Shown here: one piece after another, positions 28,824-37,774 of the stretch | Numbering within the stretch: position 1 is the stretch's first letter | How the letters are laid out: the number at the start of each line of letters is the position of its first letter | DNA from: an uncultured Synechococcus sp. | GTDB taxonomy: Bacteria; Cyanobacteriota; Cyanobacteriia; PCC-6307; Cyanobiaceae | Assembly: GCA_913057985.1 (NCBI GenBank) | Contig: CAJXPL010000016.1 | Span: 1 to 64,000, forward strand | Direction: 5' to 3' | Length of the DNA: 64,000 nucleotides | Position numbers and translations under genes: made by a program | Notes under the pieces: model-generated | What the model was told of the DNA's origin: nothing | The model's database searches: none | Seen by the model: only the letters and a program-made list of their open reading frames with translations

Positions 28824-30410
28824 ATGACGAAAGTTCTTGTCTCCGATCCGATCGACCAGGCCGGGATCGACATCCTTGGCCAAGTGGCGCAGGTGGATCA
28901 GCGCACCGGCCTTTCAGAGGAGGAGCTGATCGGGATCATCGGTGAGTACGACGGATTGATGATCCGGTCTGGCACCCAGGTGACCGCAGCGGTGATCGCG
29001 GCGGCGAGCCGGCTCAAGATCATCGGCCGTGCCGGCGTCGGCGTCGACAACGTTGATGTGCCTGCCGCCACCCAGCGGGGTGTGTTGGTGGTGAACTCGC
29101 CTGAGGGCAACACCATCGCTGCAGCGGAGCACGCTCTGGCGATGATGCTGACCCTCTCGCGGCACATTCCTCAGGCCCATGGCGGCATGCGGGCCGGCAA
29201 GTGGGACCGCAAGAAATACGTCGGCAACGAGCTCTACAAGAAGACTCTGGGGGTGGTCGGTCTCGGCAAGATCGGATCCCACGTTGCCCGGGTTGCCCAG
29301 GCCATGGGCATGGGGGTGATCGCCTACGACCCCTTCATTGCTGCTGACCGGGCTCAACGGATGCAGGTGAAGCTGCTGGAGCTGGATGAGCTGTTCCGCT
29401 CCGCCGATTACGTCACCCTGCACATCCCGCGCACCAAGGACACCGAGAACTTGGTGAATGCGGAGCTGCTGCGCACGATGAAGCCCACGGCGCGGATCGT
29501 GAACTGCGCCCGCGGCGGCGTGGTGGATGAGGCGGCGATCGCTGAAGCCATCGACAACGGTGTGATCGCCGGTGCGGGCCTGGATGTGTACGCCAGTGAG
29601 CCCCTGGCGGAAGACTCCCCCCTGCGGGCGGTGGAGCGTGGTCTGGTGCTGACGCCCCACCTCGGTGCATCGACGGAAGAGGCCCAGGAGAATGTGGCGA
29701 TCGATGTGGCGGAGCAGATCCGTGATGTGCTGCTGGGTCTGCCGGCCCGTAGTGCGGTCAACATTCCCGGCCTCAGTGCCGAGATCATGGAGCGGCTCAA
29801 GCCCCATCTCCAGCTCGCCGAGACGGTCGGTCTGCTCGTCAGTCAGCTGGCTGGCGGTCATGTGAAGGAGATGGAACTGCGCCTGCAAGGTGAATTCGCC
29901 AGCCATCCCTCCCAGCCTCTGGTGATTGCTGCCCTGAAGGGTTTGCTCAGCGCTGGCCTGGGTGACAGCATCAACTTCGTGAATGCCTCGCTCGAAGCCA
30001 AGGCCCGCGGCATTCAGGTGCTGGAGGTGAAGGATGAGAGCAGCCGCGACTTCGCCGGAGGCTCATTGCAAATCACCACCCGTGGTGATCAGGGCAGCCG
30101 CAGCGTCACCGGTGCCGTCTTTGCCGATGGCGATCTGCGCATCACCAGCATCGATGCCTTCCCTGTGAATGTGACCCCCAGCAGCCACATGCTGTTCACC
30201 CGGCACCGGGACATGCCCGGAATCATTGGTCACCTGGGCTCTCTGCTGGGCGAACACAACGTCAACATCGCCTCCATGCAGGTGGGCCGCAAGATCGTGC
30301 GTGGCGATGCGGTGATGGTGCTCAGCATCGATGATCCGATCCCAGCAGATCTGCTGCAGACGATCACGGCCATCGATGGCATCCAGGAAGCTCACCCGGT
30401 CACGCTCTGA
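28824..30410 (+). CDS. serA: D-3-phosphoglycerate dehydrogenase
   Basis: Oxidises 3-phosphoglycerate to 3-phosphohydroxypyruvate, the first step of serine synthesis from Calvin-cycle carbon. 528 residues, the long form. [37 protein letters not shown] (NAD-binding GxGxxG), and [13 protein letters not shown] are the catalytic and cofactor motifs. An intervening domain follows, and a C-terminal ACT domain ([19 protein letters not shown]) is expected to bind serine for feedback inhibition. The ATG at 28824 was chosen; the longer frame diverges into the neighbouring promoter. prmA starts inside its stop codon. Confidence 0.96.
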   Translation: MTKVLVSDPIDQAGIDILGQVAQVDQRTGLSEEELIGIIGEYDGLMIRSGTQVTAAVIAAASRLKIIGRAGVGVDNVDVPAATQRGVLVVNSPEGNTIAAAEHALAMMLTLSRHIPQAHGGMRAGKWDRKKYVGNELYKKTLGVVGLGKIGSHVARVAQAMGMGVIAYDPFIAADRAQRMQVKLLELDELFRSADYVTLHIPRTKDTENLVNAELLRTMKPTARIVNCARGGVVDEAAIAEAIDNGVIAGAGLDVYASEPLAEDSPLRAVERGLVLTPHLGASTEEAQENVAIDVAEQIRDVLLGLPARSAVNIPGLSAEIMERLKPHLQLAETVGLLVSQLAGGHVKEMELRLQGEFASHPSQPLVIAALKGLLSAGLGDSINFVNASLEAKARGIQVLEVKDESSRDFAGGSLQITTRGDQGSRSVTGAVFADGDLRITSIDAFPVNVTPSSHMLFTRHRDMPGIIGHLGSLLGEHNVNIASMQVGRKIVRGDAVMVLSIDDPIPADLLQTITAIDGIQEAHPVTL

Positions 30411-31297
30411 TGTGGTGGCGTCTCACACTCCCGTGTCCTCCGGAGCTGGAGGAGTCGCTGGTGTGGAAACTGACGGATCTGGGGCTGCATCGCCATGCGG
30501 TGCAGCATGCGCCGGAAACGCCTGATCGCAAGACGCTGTTGGTCTGGCTCCCGAAACCGGAGTGGCCGGAGCCTCAGCGGCGGGAGCTGGTCGCCAGCCT
30601 GCAGCCGCTGGCGGAGCCCTTTGGACTCAGCCTGCCCGCTGGGCACTGGGACGATGTGGCCGACGAGGATTGGAGCCTCAGCTGGAAACAGCATTGGCAG
30701 GCCGATCCCGTCGGTACGGGGCTGTTGATCCTGCCTGGCTGGCTGGAGGTTCCGCCGGAGCATGCCGACCGGCTGGTGATCAAGATGGACCCGGGCAGTG
30801 CCTTCGGCACTGGAAGCCACCCCACCACCCGGCTCTGCCTGGAAGCTTTGGAGCAGTCGCCTCCCGTGGGGTCGCTTGTGGCCGATCTGGGCTGCGGCAG
30901 CGGGGTGCTGGGCCTTGCTGCGCTCGGCTTGGGTGCGGAGTCGGTGGTGGCCGCTGACACCGATTCCCTGGCGGTGCGTGCCACGACGGACAACCGCGGC
31001 CTCAATGATCGATCGGAGGCTGAGCTTCAGGTGGCCCTCGGTTCAGTGGAGACCCTGAGCGAGCTGCTCTCCCCCCGCCGCGCCGATCTGCTGCTCTGCA
31101 ACATCCTGGCTCCTGTGATTGAAGCCCTCTCCCCGGGGTTTGAGGGGTTGCTTCAGCCCGATGGGCGCGCTCTGCTCAGTGGTCTCCTCGTGGATCAGGC
31201 ACCGCGCCTGAAGGAGGTGCTGGGGGGCTTGGGCTGGTTGGTCACCGCCGAGGCGGCACAGGGCCGCTGGGGGCTGCTTGAGATCCGCCGCCGCTAG
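30410..31297 (+). CDS. prmA: ribosomal protein L11 methyltransferase
   Basis: A SAM-dependent enzyme that trimethylates ribosomal protein L11. The 295-residue length is normal. DPGSAFGTGSHPTTRLCLEAL is interrupted only by the typical FGTG loop, VADLGCGSGVLGLAAL is the SAM-binding motif I, and LLCNILAPVIEAL the motif IV Asn. Its ATG overlaps the serA TGA (TGATG), so it is coupled to serA. A 155-base gap to petF follows. Confidence 0.94.
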   Translation: MWWRLTLPCPPELEESLVWKLTDLGLHRHAVQHAPETPDRKTLLVWLPKPEWPEPQRRELVASLQPLAEPFGLSLPAGHWDDVADEDWSLSWKQHWQADPVGTGLLILPGWLEVPPEHADRLVIKMDPGSAFGTGSHPTTRLCLEALEQSPPVGSLVADLGCGSGVLGLAALGLGAESVVAADTDSLAVRATTDNRGLNDRSEAELQVALGSVETLSELLSPRRADLLLCNILAPVIEALSPGFEGLLQPDGRALLSGLLVDQAPRLKEVLGGLGWLVTAEAAQGRWGLLEIRRR

Positions 31298-31452
31298 ACC
31301 TAGCCCTATAAGCCAGGCTTATCAGAGTGGGGTCTCCGATTGGTCCTCCTCCCCAGTGGCCCCGGAATCGTCAGGTTGAGCACCTATTTGAAGTAAAAAT
31401 GTGGCGTTCTGCAGGACCGGGTTTTCCGGAACCCTGTACGCATTCATCAATC

Positions 31453-31752
31453 ATGGCTTCTTACAAGGTCACCCTGGTCTCCGAGAGCGAAGGTCTGAAC
31501 AAGACCATCGAAGTGCCCGACGACCAGTACATCCTCGACGCTGCTGAAGAGCAGGGCATCGACCTCCCCTACTCCTGCCGCGCTGGCGCTTGCTCCACCT
31601 GCGCCGGCAAGATCACCGCTGGCACCGTCGACCAGTCCGACCAGAGCTTCCTGGACGACGACCAGATCGAAGCTGGTTTCGTGCTGACCTGCGTCGCCTA
31701 CCCCACCAGCGACTGCACCATCAAGACCCACGCCGAAGAAGAGCTCTATTGA
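31453..31752 (+). CDS. petF: plant-type [2Fe-2S] ferredoxin
   Basis: The soluble electron carrier from photosystem I to FNR, ferredoxin-thioredoxin reductase and other enzymes. 99 residues. The cluster ligands are Cys42, Cys47, Cys50 ([12 protein letters not shown]) and Cys80 (VLTCVAYP). The ATG at 31453 gives [15 protein letters not shown]. The upstream stretch is relatively AT-rich (TTTGAAGTAAAAATG), suiting a strong promoter, and a strong terminator follows. ftrV, which accepts its electrons, is also in the window. Confidence 0.97.
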   Translation: MASYKVTLVSESEGLNKTIEVPDDQYILDAAEEQGIDLPYSCRAGACSTCAGKITAGTVDQSDQSFLDDDQIEAGFVLTCVAYPTSDCTIKTHAEEELY

Positions 31753-31781
31753 GCCTCTGTCCTTCAACTGGACGTGTCCTC

Positions 31782-31809
31782 AACCACCCCTTCGGGGGTG
31801 GTTTTTTTT
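31782..31809 (+). terminator. rho-independent terminator of petF
   Basis: AACCACCCC and GGGGTGGTT with a TTCG-type loop, followed directly by a run of T residues, 29 bases after the petF stop. Confidence 0.93.
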
Positions 31810-31851
31810 GGTCTGGTCGTCTTCCATGCGTGTCCCTTGTCTTCTCCTGCC

Positions 31852-32238
31852 GTGAGCCGCCCCGAAGTCGACGATCTTCTGGTGCGCGGCAGCGTTCACA
31901 CCAGCCCCGGCGGTCAGTACAGCTTCCGCGTCATCGGGCCCTGTTGCCGGTTGTTTGATCGTGAAGAACTGCCCTGGCCCTGCTGTCGTCTGGCCTGGCG
32001 CAGCAAGGAGCCGAGCTGGCGACGGATCGGACGGCGGTTTGTTCCCGACCTGGCGGCCAGGCGTTGCCCCTCCTACGCCGTGGAACTGCTGCAGCCAGGG
32101 GGCCGGCCCACACCCACCGTGCTGACCCTGTTCTCTGTTCGTTTCAGCCGGGATCTGCAGGAGTGGTGGTACAGCCGCCATCCCAACTCCATGGCCCCTG
32201 AGCAGGTGAGTCCCCAGCAAAAAGCCCCGACGACCTGA
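31852..32238 (+). CDS. conserved hypothetical protein with Cys/Trp-rich core
   Basis: 128 residues, not recognised. It starts SRPEVDDLLVRGSVHTSPGG after a GTG at 31852; the frame upstream runs through the petF terminator, so an earlier start is unlikely. The core FRVIGPCCRLFDREELPWPCCR repeats a short Cys-Cys pair twice, then Arg/Trp-rich sequence with SFAV-like strands (VLTLFSVRFSRDLQEWW). Two CC pairs could bind a metal or form disulfides, but this is a guess. It is 43 bases past the terminator, so has its own promoter or relies on read-through. Confidence 0.68.
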   Translation: MSRPEVDDLLVRGSVHTSPGGQYSFRVIGPCCRLFDREELPWPCCRLAWRSKEPSWRRIGRRFVPDLAARRCPSYAVELLQPGGRPTPTVLTLFSVRFSRDLQEWWYSRHPNSMAPEQVSPQQKAPTT

Positions 32239-32252
32239 GGCCGCCGGGGACA
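32218..32252 (-). terminator. terminator of psbV
   Basis: On the minus strand, the arms CCCCG and CGGGG are separated by a G+C-rich loop and followed by CTTTTTG. It begins 36 bases after the psbV stop and overlaps the end of the convergent gene at 31852-32238. Confidence 0.75.
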
Positions 32253-32288
32253 GACAATTTTTGATCGGAGTTGATCGGCGGAAGCTGC

Positions 32289-32801
32289 TCAGAAGTAGAT
32301 CTTGCCGCCACCCCAGGCGCTGCCCTGGACTTTGGGGGACACCAGGATGTAACCGGCCATCAGGCGCAGATCCTCGTCATCGAGGTCGCGCATGGCGGGA
32401 TAGAGCTCAGCGTCGCGCATGCTGGGGTGAAGGTCAGCAATGCTGTACTCACCGTCATAGGAGGTGGGGTCCTTCATGTAATCGACCAGGGCCTCAACGT
32501 TGTCGCGGGCCGGGGTGGCCAGGGCCAGGGTCTCAGGATCCAAGCCCACGTTGTGGTTGGTCTTGGTGATGCCACCGGCGTGGCAGGTGCCGCAGCTGGT
32601 GTTGAACACCTTGCGGCCAGCATCGATTTCGCGATCGCTGAAGGTCACCTCTGTGCCGGAGGGATCTGCCGGAACCGTCAGGGTCTCAGCGTCCCACTGG
32701 GCCGCCTGAGCCGGAGAGATAACGGCTAAACCAATCAGCACCGGGATGAGGACCAGCAGTCCCTTCAGGGACCGTCGCAAGGAAGAGAACACAGAGGCCA
32801 T
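32289..32801 (-). CDS. psbV: cytochrome c-550 of photosystem II
   Basis: An extrinsic lumenal subunit that stabilises the manganese cluster of photosystem II. 170 residues. The signal peptide is 1-34 (GLLVLIPVLIGLAVISP then AQA, cleavage before AQWDAETL). The haem c site is CGTCH at 70-74, and the mature sequence ends with GSAWGGGKIYF. DYMKDPTSYDGEYSI and the DLHPSM region give the expected second haem ligand. The ATG at 32801 was chosen; upstream frame overlaps rnz control sequence. Transcribed alone with its own terminator. Confidence 0.95.
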   Translation of the reverse strand: MASVFSSLRRSLKGLLVLIPVLIGLAVISPAQAAQWDAETLTVPADPSGTEVTFSDREIDAGRKVFNTSCGTCHAGGITKTNHNVGLDPETLALATPARDNVEALVDYMKDPTSYDGEYSIADLHPSMRDAELYPAMRDLDDEDLRLMAGYILVSPKVQGSAWGGGKIYF

Positions 32802-32874
32802 GAAGGTAAGGGGGTGTGACGCATTCACCGCACCAAGCTCTTGTATCACGGGGAAGTGACCCTCTGTGGCCGGA

Positions 32875-33834
32875 TCACGAACTGTTGCAGCGTGGTTTGA
32901 CGTCAATGCTGAGGAAGTCCTTGGCCAGCAGCGTGTTGGGGAAGATCGCCTTGGCCTCGTCCAACAGGTCTTGGGGCGTGACCGGGTTGCCAGGCACGTA
33001 GCGCGGGCTGAGGTGGGTGAGCACCAGCTGCCCCACACCCGCTTCGGCGGCCGTCTGGGCAGCCATGGTGCTGGTGGAGTGCTGTTTCTGGAACGCCATC
33101 TCCGCCTCGCCATGGGCAAAGGTGGATTCATGGATCAGCAGATCCGCGCCGCGCGCAAGCTCGACGGCCGCCTCGCAGAACACGGTGTCGGTGCAATAGA
33201 CGACGCTCACGCCGGGCCGTTCCTCACCGCAGAGGCTGGTGCCGTCGATGCTGCGACCGTCCTCCAGGGTCACCGTTTCACCCCGCTTCAACTGGGCGTA
33301 CACGGGGCCGGGCGGGATGTTGAGTTCCCGTGCTTTCTCAATGTCGAAGCGACCGGCCAGGGGCTTCTGTTCGATGCGGTAGGCGTAGGCCGGCACACGG
33401 TGGGTGAGCGGGGTGCAGCGCACCGTGAAGTCGTCGTCCTCGAACAGCAGCGTGCCCTGCTCGGCTGCATCCCGGACCCTGTGGACAGCGAGGGGATAGC
33501 CGATCCGCGTGGAGCTGGTGCGCAACACACCATTGAGGTAACTCTCCAGCGGGTCCGGTCCGTAGAGATCCACCCCTGCGGCGCTGCTGCCGGCGAGCCC
33601 GAGGCTGGCGAGCAGACCAGGCAGGCCGAACAGGTGATCGCCATGCATGTGGGTAATGAACACCCGACGCAGCTGCGACAGTCGCAGGTCACTGCGTAAA
33701 AACTGATGTTGGGTTCCCTCGCCGCAGTCGAACAGCCACATCTCCGAGCGCTGCGGCAAGCGCAGAGCCACGGCTGAAACGTTGCGGGCCCGGGTGGGTA
33801 CCCCAGAACTCGTACCGAGAAATGTGACCTGCAA
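32875..33834 (-). CDS. rnz: ribonuclease Z
   Basis: The endonuclease that trims the 3' end of tRNA precursors lacking encoded CCA, as for the tRNA-Val in this window. 319 residues, the short bacterial form. [17 protein letters not shown] is the N-terminal strand motif, [15 protein letters not shown] the HxHxDH zinc site, and [15 protein letters not shown] and [11 protein letters not shown] later metal ligands. The ATG at 33834 gives [11 protein letters not shown] and is six bases from the divergent SpoIID-like start. Confidence 0.95.
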   Translation of the reverse strand: MQVTFLGTSSGVPTRARNVSAVALRLPQRSEMWLFDCGEGTQHQFLRSDLRLSQLRRVFITHMHGDHLFGLPGLLASLGLAGSSAAGVDLYGPDPLESYLNGVLRTSSTRIGYPLAVHRVRDAAEQGTLLFEDDDFTVRCTPLTHRVPAYAYRIEQKPLAGRFDIEKARELNIPPGPVYAQLKRGETVTLEDGRSIDGTSLCGEERPGVSVVYCTDTVFCEAAVELARGADLLIHESTFAHGEAEMAFQKQHSTSTMAAQTAAEAGVGQLVLTHLSPRYVPGNPVTPQDLLDEAKAIFPNTLLAKDFLSIDVKPRCNSS

Positions 33835-33839
33835 GGCCG

Positions 33840-35327
33840 GTGCTCCTCAAGGCTCATGCTGCCATCTGGCTGAACCCCGGCACAGGCGGCACACTGGGGC
33901 GCCTGTTGATCTCCAGCGTGCGCCGCGCCTCCATTGCCGTCGGTCTGGTGCTCGTCGCTGTGATCGGTCCATCACCGGTGGCGCTGGCCCGCGGCCGCGA
34001 GCCGCAGATGCGCGTGCTGCTGCAGGAGAGCAACCGGGTCAGCCTGCGCTCCGATGGTGCACTGCCGCTGCGGGTGCAGGGACTCCCCGGCGGCGAGCGA
34101 CGGCCACAGCGGCTGCAGCTCAGCCTTCAAGGGGCCCGCCTGAGCGCCACTGTGGATGGCCGATCGATGCGGCTGGCCCCCAGCACCCTGGTGACGGTGC
34201 AGAACGACGATCCACGGGGCATCTGGTTGGGAGGGCGTCGCTACCGGGGTGTGCTCCGCGTCAGCGGCCGCGGCGGCACCTTGCGGGTGGTCAACAGCCT
34301 GGGCGTTGAGACCTATCTCGCCAGTGTTGTCGGCAGCGAAATGCCCCACCGCTGGCCCCTGGCTGCCCTGCAGGCCCAGGCCGTGGCCGCGCGCACCTAT
34401 GCGTTGAAACAGCGCAGTCGCGGTGGTGCCTGGGATGTGAAGGCCACGGTGGCGAGTCAGGTGTACCGCGGCGTGGAGTCGGAAACGCCGAGCACACGCA
34501 CGGCGGTGGCGAGCACCCGTTCGCTGGTGCTCGTGCATGGGGGTCGCCTCATCGATGCCGTCTTCCACAGCAGTTCTGGCGGCGTGACCGAGGCGAGTGG
34601 GATGGTCTGGCGCCGCCAGCATCCCTATCTGGTCAGCGTCCCCGATCACGATCAGCACAGCCCGGTGCACCGCTGGGAACAATGGTTTGATTCGTCTGGG
34701 CTGCGTCAGCGGCTGCCCGAAACCGGTGGGCTCCAGGACGTTGAGGTGCTGAGTCGTTCCGCCAGCGGACGGGTGCGTGAGGCCCGCTTGCGCGGGCCCC
34801 GCGGATCGCTGGTGCTCAGCGGCGGCGAGCTGCGCAAGCGGTTGGGACTCAAAAGCACACTGGTGAACTTTGAGATGGTGGCGGGGGGGCAGCGTTCTCC
34901 CGTGGAGCTTCCGGTGCGGCGGGTGACTGCAACCGCCCGCCCGGGCTCCCGCATTGATCGGATCACCGCATCGGCGGCCCGCCAGCGGGGAGCACGGCCG
35001 CCCCTGTTGGTGGCCCCTCCGCCGGTGCTGGTCAGCAAGACGTCGGTGCGTCGTTGGTCCGCTGGCGGACTCCAGCTGCTGGTGAAGGGCCAGGGCTATG
35101 GCCATGGCGTTGGCATGAGTCAGTGGGGAGCCCATGGTCTGGCGGAGCTGGGGGCTCACTTCCGCTCGATTCTTCGGCACTACTACCGCGGGGCTGAGGT
35201 TGTTCCCTACCAGCCGCACCACGACCCATCGCTGGCGCTGAAGCCCCCAACGAAGCCACTCTGGAGAGACATGCCGGTCTCGCCCATTGGCACGGTTTCC
35301 CTGTCGTCTGCAACGCCATTCCAGTGA
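33840..35327 (+). CDS. SpoIID/LytB-domain protein, secreted
   Basis: A 495-residue protein. A hydrophobic segment ([20 protein letters not shown], about 31-50) is the probable signal or anchor, and a SpoIID domain follows ([60 protein letters not shown]). The C-terminal [18 protein letters not shown] is a conserved SpoIID motif. SpoIID is a peptidoglycan lytic transglycosylase in Bacillus; cyanobacterial homologues are common and probably remodel cell wall. The GTG at 33840 is taken, but the GTG at 33918, right before the hydrophobic segment, is equally plausible. It overlaps nagB by 41 bases. Confidence 0.83.
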   Translation: MLLKAHAAIWLNPGTGGTLGRLLISSVRRASIAVGLVLVAVIGPSPVALARGREPQMRVLLQESNRVSLRSDGALPLRVQGLPGGERRPQRLQLSLQGARLSATVDGRSMRLAPSTLVTVQNDDPRGIWLGGRRYRGVLRVSGRGGTLRVVNSLGVETYLASVVGSEMPHRWPLAALQAQAVAARTYALKQRSRGGAWDVKATVASQVYRGVESETPSTRTAVASTRSLVLVHGGRLIDAVFHSSSGGVTEASGMVWRRQHPYLVSVPDHDQHSPVHRWEQWFDSSGLRQRLPETGGLQDVEVLSRSASGRVREARLRGPRGSLVLSGGELRKRLGLKSTLVNFEMVAGGQRSPVELPVRRVTATARPGSRIDRITASAARQRGARPPLLVAPPPVLVSKTSVRRWSAGGLQLLVKGQGYGHGVGMSQWGAHGLAELGAHFRSILRHYYRGAEVVPYQPHHDPSLALKPPTKPLWRDMPVSPIGTVSLSSATPFQ

Positions 35328-36054
35328 CACGGATCTCTGCGCTGTGCTGGCGGCCCATCTGGAGCGTCATCTGCGCAGTTGGCAGGGGCCTGATCCCCTG
35401 AAGCCCTTGGGCCTGGCCACGGGACGCACGATGGAGCCGCTTTACCGCACCCTGGTGGAACGGCTGCTGTCGTGGTCTGCCGATGAGCTGGAGGCCCTGC
35501 GGGCCCGATGGTGCAGCTTCAATCTGGACGAATACCTCGGACTTTCGGCGGACGATCCCCGGGGCTACAGGGCCTACATGACCCATCACCTTGCTGCACC
35601 CCTGGGCTTGCCCGTCTCAGCGGTGCATCTTCCCGACAGCACCGCCACTGACGGATCGGCCGCTGCGAGGCGCTATGGCGAGCAGCTCACGCGCTGCGGG
35701 GGCATCGGATTACAGCTCCTGGGGCTTGGCAGCAATGGTCATGTCGGCTTCAACGAGCCGCCCTGTCCCCCTAATCAGCACTGCCATGAGGTGGTGCTGA
35801 CGCCCGCAACCCGGCATCAGAACGCGGCGCTCTTCGATGGTTGCGTTGAGGCTGTGCCCCAGCGGGCCATCACCTTGGGCCTGCGGGAAATTCTCGAGGC
35901 TGCCGAGATTCATCTGGTGGTGACCGGCACCGCCAAGGCCGGAATCCTCAAGCGGTTGTTGGCCTTGAAAGAGCCGGATCCTGCGCTGCCCGCCAGTTGG
36001 CTGCTGACTCATCCCAATGTCTGGCTCTGGTGCGATGCAGCGGCTCTAGCCTGA
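35287..36054 (+). CDS. nagB: glucosamine-6-phosphate deaminase / isomerase
   Basis: A 255-residue sugar-phosphate isomerase-fold enzyme. FNLDEYLGLSADDPRGY, LGLGSNGHVGFNEP and ITLGLREILEAAEIHLVVTG (in two parts) are NagB motifs, including the catalytic Asp and the His of NGHVGFNEP. It converts glucosamine 6-phosphate to fructose 6-phosphate and ammonia, feeding amino-sugar carbon back from wall turnover; this fits its position beside a SpoIID-like wall protein. It starts with TTG at 35287, overlapping the upstream gene by 41 bases; no ATG lies before the first conserved strand. Confidence 0.87.
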   Translation: MARFPCRLQRHSSDTDLCAVLAAHLERHLRSWQGPDPLKPLGLATGRTMEPLYRTLVERLLSWSADELEALRARWCSFNLDEYLGLSADDPRGYRAYMTHHLAAPLGLPVSAVHLPDSTATDGSAAARRYGEQLTRCGGIGLQLLGLGSNGHVGFNEPPCPPNQHCHEVVLTPATRHQNAALFDGCVEAVPQRAITLGLREILEAAEIHLVVTGTAKAGILKRLLALKEPDPALPASWLLTHPNVWLWCDAAALA

Positions 36055-36073
36055 ACAGCCCAAATCAGAGGCG

Positions 36074-36337
36074 ATGAGCATCGACCCGGTGGAACGGCGT
36101 CTTGAGCAGAGCTTTGAGGCGGAACGCTGGACGCGCTTCATCCAGGAGTGTGAGGACCTCGAGCAGCTGCGCGAGACGGCTCTGGCGCTTGTGCAGCAGC
36201 TGGCTCAGCAGAAGGCGGCCAGTGCCTGGATGGCCACACGGGCCTCGGAATCAGAAAATGCCAAGTTGCAGATGCTGGCGCGGATGATTCGTCAGCAACC
36301 CGATGGCACAGAGGAGCAGGCGAGCGGGACCCCCTGA
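36074..36337 (+). CDS. small helical hypothetical protein
   Basis: 87 residues, nearly all helix: SFEAERWTRFIQECEDLEQL, then LALVQQLAQQKAASAWMATRA and KLQMLARMIRQ. It resembles small conserved cyanobacterial helical proteins of unknown function. No membrane segment. The ATG at 36074 follows nagB by 19 bases with GAGGCG before it, so it may be on the nagB transcript. The TGA stop sits in the loop of a CCCCC-TGA-GGGGG hairpin. Confidence 0.75.
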   Translation: MSIDPVERRLEQSFEAERWTRFIQECEDLEQLRETALALVQQLAQQKAASAWMATRASESENAKLQMLARMIRQQPDGTEEQASGTP

Positions 36338-36357
36338 GGGGGGCCCGGCCGCCGGGC
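36330..36357. other. tandem G+C-rich hairpins between convergent genes
   Basis: CCCCC-TGA-GGGGG (36330-36342) has the stop codon of the upstream gene as its loop. Immediately after, GCCCGGC-C-GCCGGGC (36343-36357) is another perfect stem. No T tract follows on either strand. The pair separates convergent genes and may end both transcripts through factor-dependent termination or block exonucleases. Confidence 0.6.
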
Positions 36358-36367
36358 TGGTTGGATT

Positions 36368-36538
36368 TCAGTGTTCCTTTTGCCAGCGGCTCAGGTGGGA
36401 CGGGGAGAACTTGTGACCATGTTTGGCACCGACCTTGACCACGCAGGAGTTGTCCTTGCCGCAGCGCTGCACCTCATCGCGTAGGGAGTCGTTGCTCTGC
36501 ACCCGCGACATGAACGTCTCCAGCTGTTTCATGGACAT
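36368..36538 (-). CDS. Nif11-like small protein
   Basis: A 56-residue protein easily missed by length cut-offs. It starts MSMKQLETFMSRVQSNDSLR, continues DEVQRCGKDNSCVVKVGAKH and ends GHKFSPSHLSRWQKEH. The helix-turn pattern LETFMSRVQSNDSLRDEV ... VVKVGAKHGHKFSPSHLS is that of Nif11 domains (F-x-x-F-S-x-x-x-L near the end). The ribosome-binding site GGAGGATCACC precedes the ATG at 36538. Nif11 domains serve as leader peptides of ribosomal natural products in some cyanobacteria, but here no Gly-Gly site or core peptide follows, so a stand-alone role is more likely. Two Cys (Cys27, Cys32) are present. Confidence 0.82.
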   Translation of the reverse strand: MSMKQLETFMSRVQSNDSLRDEVQRCGKDNSCVVKVGAKHGHKFSPSHLSRWQKEH

Positions 36539-36664
36539 GGTGATCCTCCAGAAGGGATGTCCACGGCCTAGCGATGGGGTTGCCCAAGGCTCAGTGGCGC
36601 AAGCTTTGGTTCGGATTTGCTGACAGCAGACTTCAAGGAGGCGTTTGGCGCTGATGAGATGCCG

Positions 36665-37774
36665 TTAGCCCATGGCTAAGACATGGCGGTAGAGCTGTTC
36701 GGGCGACTGTGTGGGCCTCAGATCACCTCGTTCATCCAGGTTTTGGAGGCTGGGATAGGTGCCCAACAACCGACTTGGGATTCGGTCACCCATCAAAAAG
36801 GCCACCGACGCACTGCCGTGATCCGTTCCGCCGGAACCGTTTTCCCGCAGCCTGCGCCCGAATTCACTCACCGCTAAGAGGGTCATCTGAGGCCGTTGTT
36901 TCATGGCTCGCAGACCGGCATCCAAGGCCGTTAGAGCGTGGGCCAAATTTTTTAGCACTCGCTGATGCCGGCGCTTCTGATTGCCGTGGGTGTCATAGCC
37001 GCCCTGGGCTAATGCCAACACTGGTGGGCATTGACCGCTACCAAGCAGGCGTAGTGCCAGCTTCACTTGCCGGCTCAGATCACCCGGCGGTAAGTTCAGA
37101 CCCACAGGCGGCGGTGCCAGGGCACCGCGCAATCTCTCAATCTCCCTGGCACCGGCTGATTCCAGGGCAATCATCTGGCGAAGCACTGGACTGGCATCCA
37201 TCGCCAGACGGTTCGGCATGAGCGAGAGACGGCCCTGCAATTGAGCAGTCCCAAGCTGCAAAGCCAGAGGAGAACCTCCTTCCATCGCCGCACACCCGGT
37301 GGCATGCAGAGCGACGAGCGGCCCTGCCTGTTTGCGAACGTTGTAGGCCCTTGCCAGCCAGCCAGCTCCTTCGCCGGATGGATCGCCGACGGCCCATTGA
37401 TCGGCCGCCTTGAAATGACTGCGATTTGGATGCGACCAACCCACGCCGAGCGCAAAACCCAGGCGGCCACGACGCCAGAGAGGTTCCAACGAAGCCAGGG
37501 CTGGGTTTAAGGCGAGGCCATCGGTAAGAGCAATGGCGTCATCACCCAACGCCAGGGTTGGTCTGGCCTGGCGATAAGCGGGATCATGGATCGGCGCGAG
37601 GGTGTTTAGGCCGTCGTTGCCGCCGCGCAATTCCAACAGCACCAGCACATGGTTTGAAGCCGATGTCCCTCGACCGGATGCGAATGTTTGCGCCAATGCA
37701 CCCAAACCACCGGTCGCTGCAGCGGCAGCAACACCAGACAGCAGGCTTCGGCGGGACAGATGCAACTCAGACAT
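36665..37774 (-). CDS. DUF1501-family protein with Tat-type signal
   Basis: 369 residues. The N-terminus MSELHLSRRSLLSGVAAAAA has a twin-arginine motif (SRRSLLSG) followed by a short hydrophobic stretch. VLVLLELRGGNDGLNTL, GVGWSHPNRSHFKAADQW and LAVSEFGRRLRENGSGGTDHG are DUF1501 motifs, a family related to alkaline phosphatase/sulfatase folds with metal-binding Asp/His. It is probably exported folded to the periplasm. The substrate is unknown. It follows the DUF1800 gene with a one-base overlap (TGATG), the usual genetic pairing of these two families. Confidence 0.88.
   Translation of the reverse strand: MSELHLSRRSLLSGVAAAAATGGLGALAQTFASGRGTSASNHVLVLLELRGGNDGLNTLAPIHDPAYRQARPTLALGDDAIALTDGLALNPALASLEPLWRRGRLGFALGVGWSHPNRSHFKAADQWAVGDPSGEGAGWLARAYNVRKQAGPLVALHATGCAAMEGGSPLALQLGTAQLQGRLSLMPNRLAMDASPVLRQMIALESAGAREIERLRGALAPPPVGLNLPPGDLSRQVKLALRLLGSGQCPPVLALAQGGYDTHGNQKRRHQRVLKNLAHALTALDAGLRAMKQRPQMTLLAVSEFGRRLRENGSGGTDHGSASVAFLMGDRIPSRLLGTYPSLQNLDERGDLRPTQSPEQLYRHVLAMG

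Noticed and set aside
33972-35330. A 452-codon minus-strand frame opposite the SpoIID-like gene
   Set aside because: His/Gln/Ala-rich shadow with no motif; the plus strand carries clear SpoIID motifs.
36368-36538. Lanthipeptide (prochlorosin-type) precursor
   Set aside because: No Gly-Gly cleavage motif, no Cys/Ser/Thr-rich core and no LanM-like enzyme in the window.
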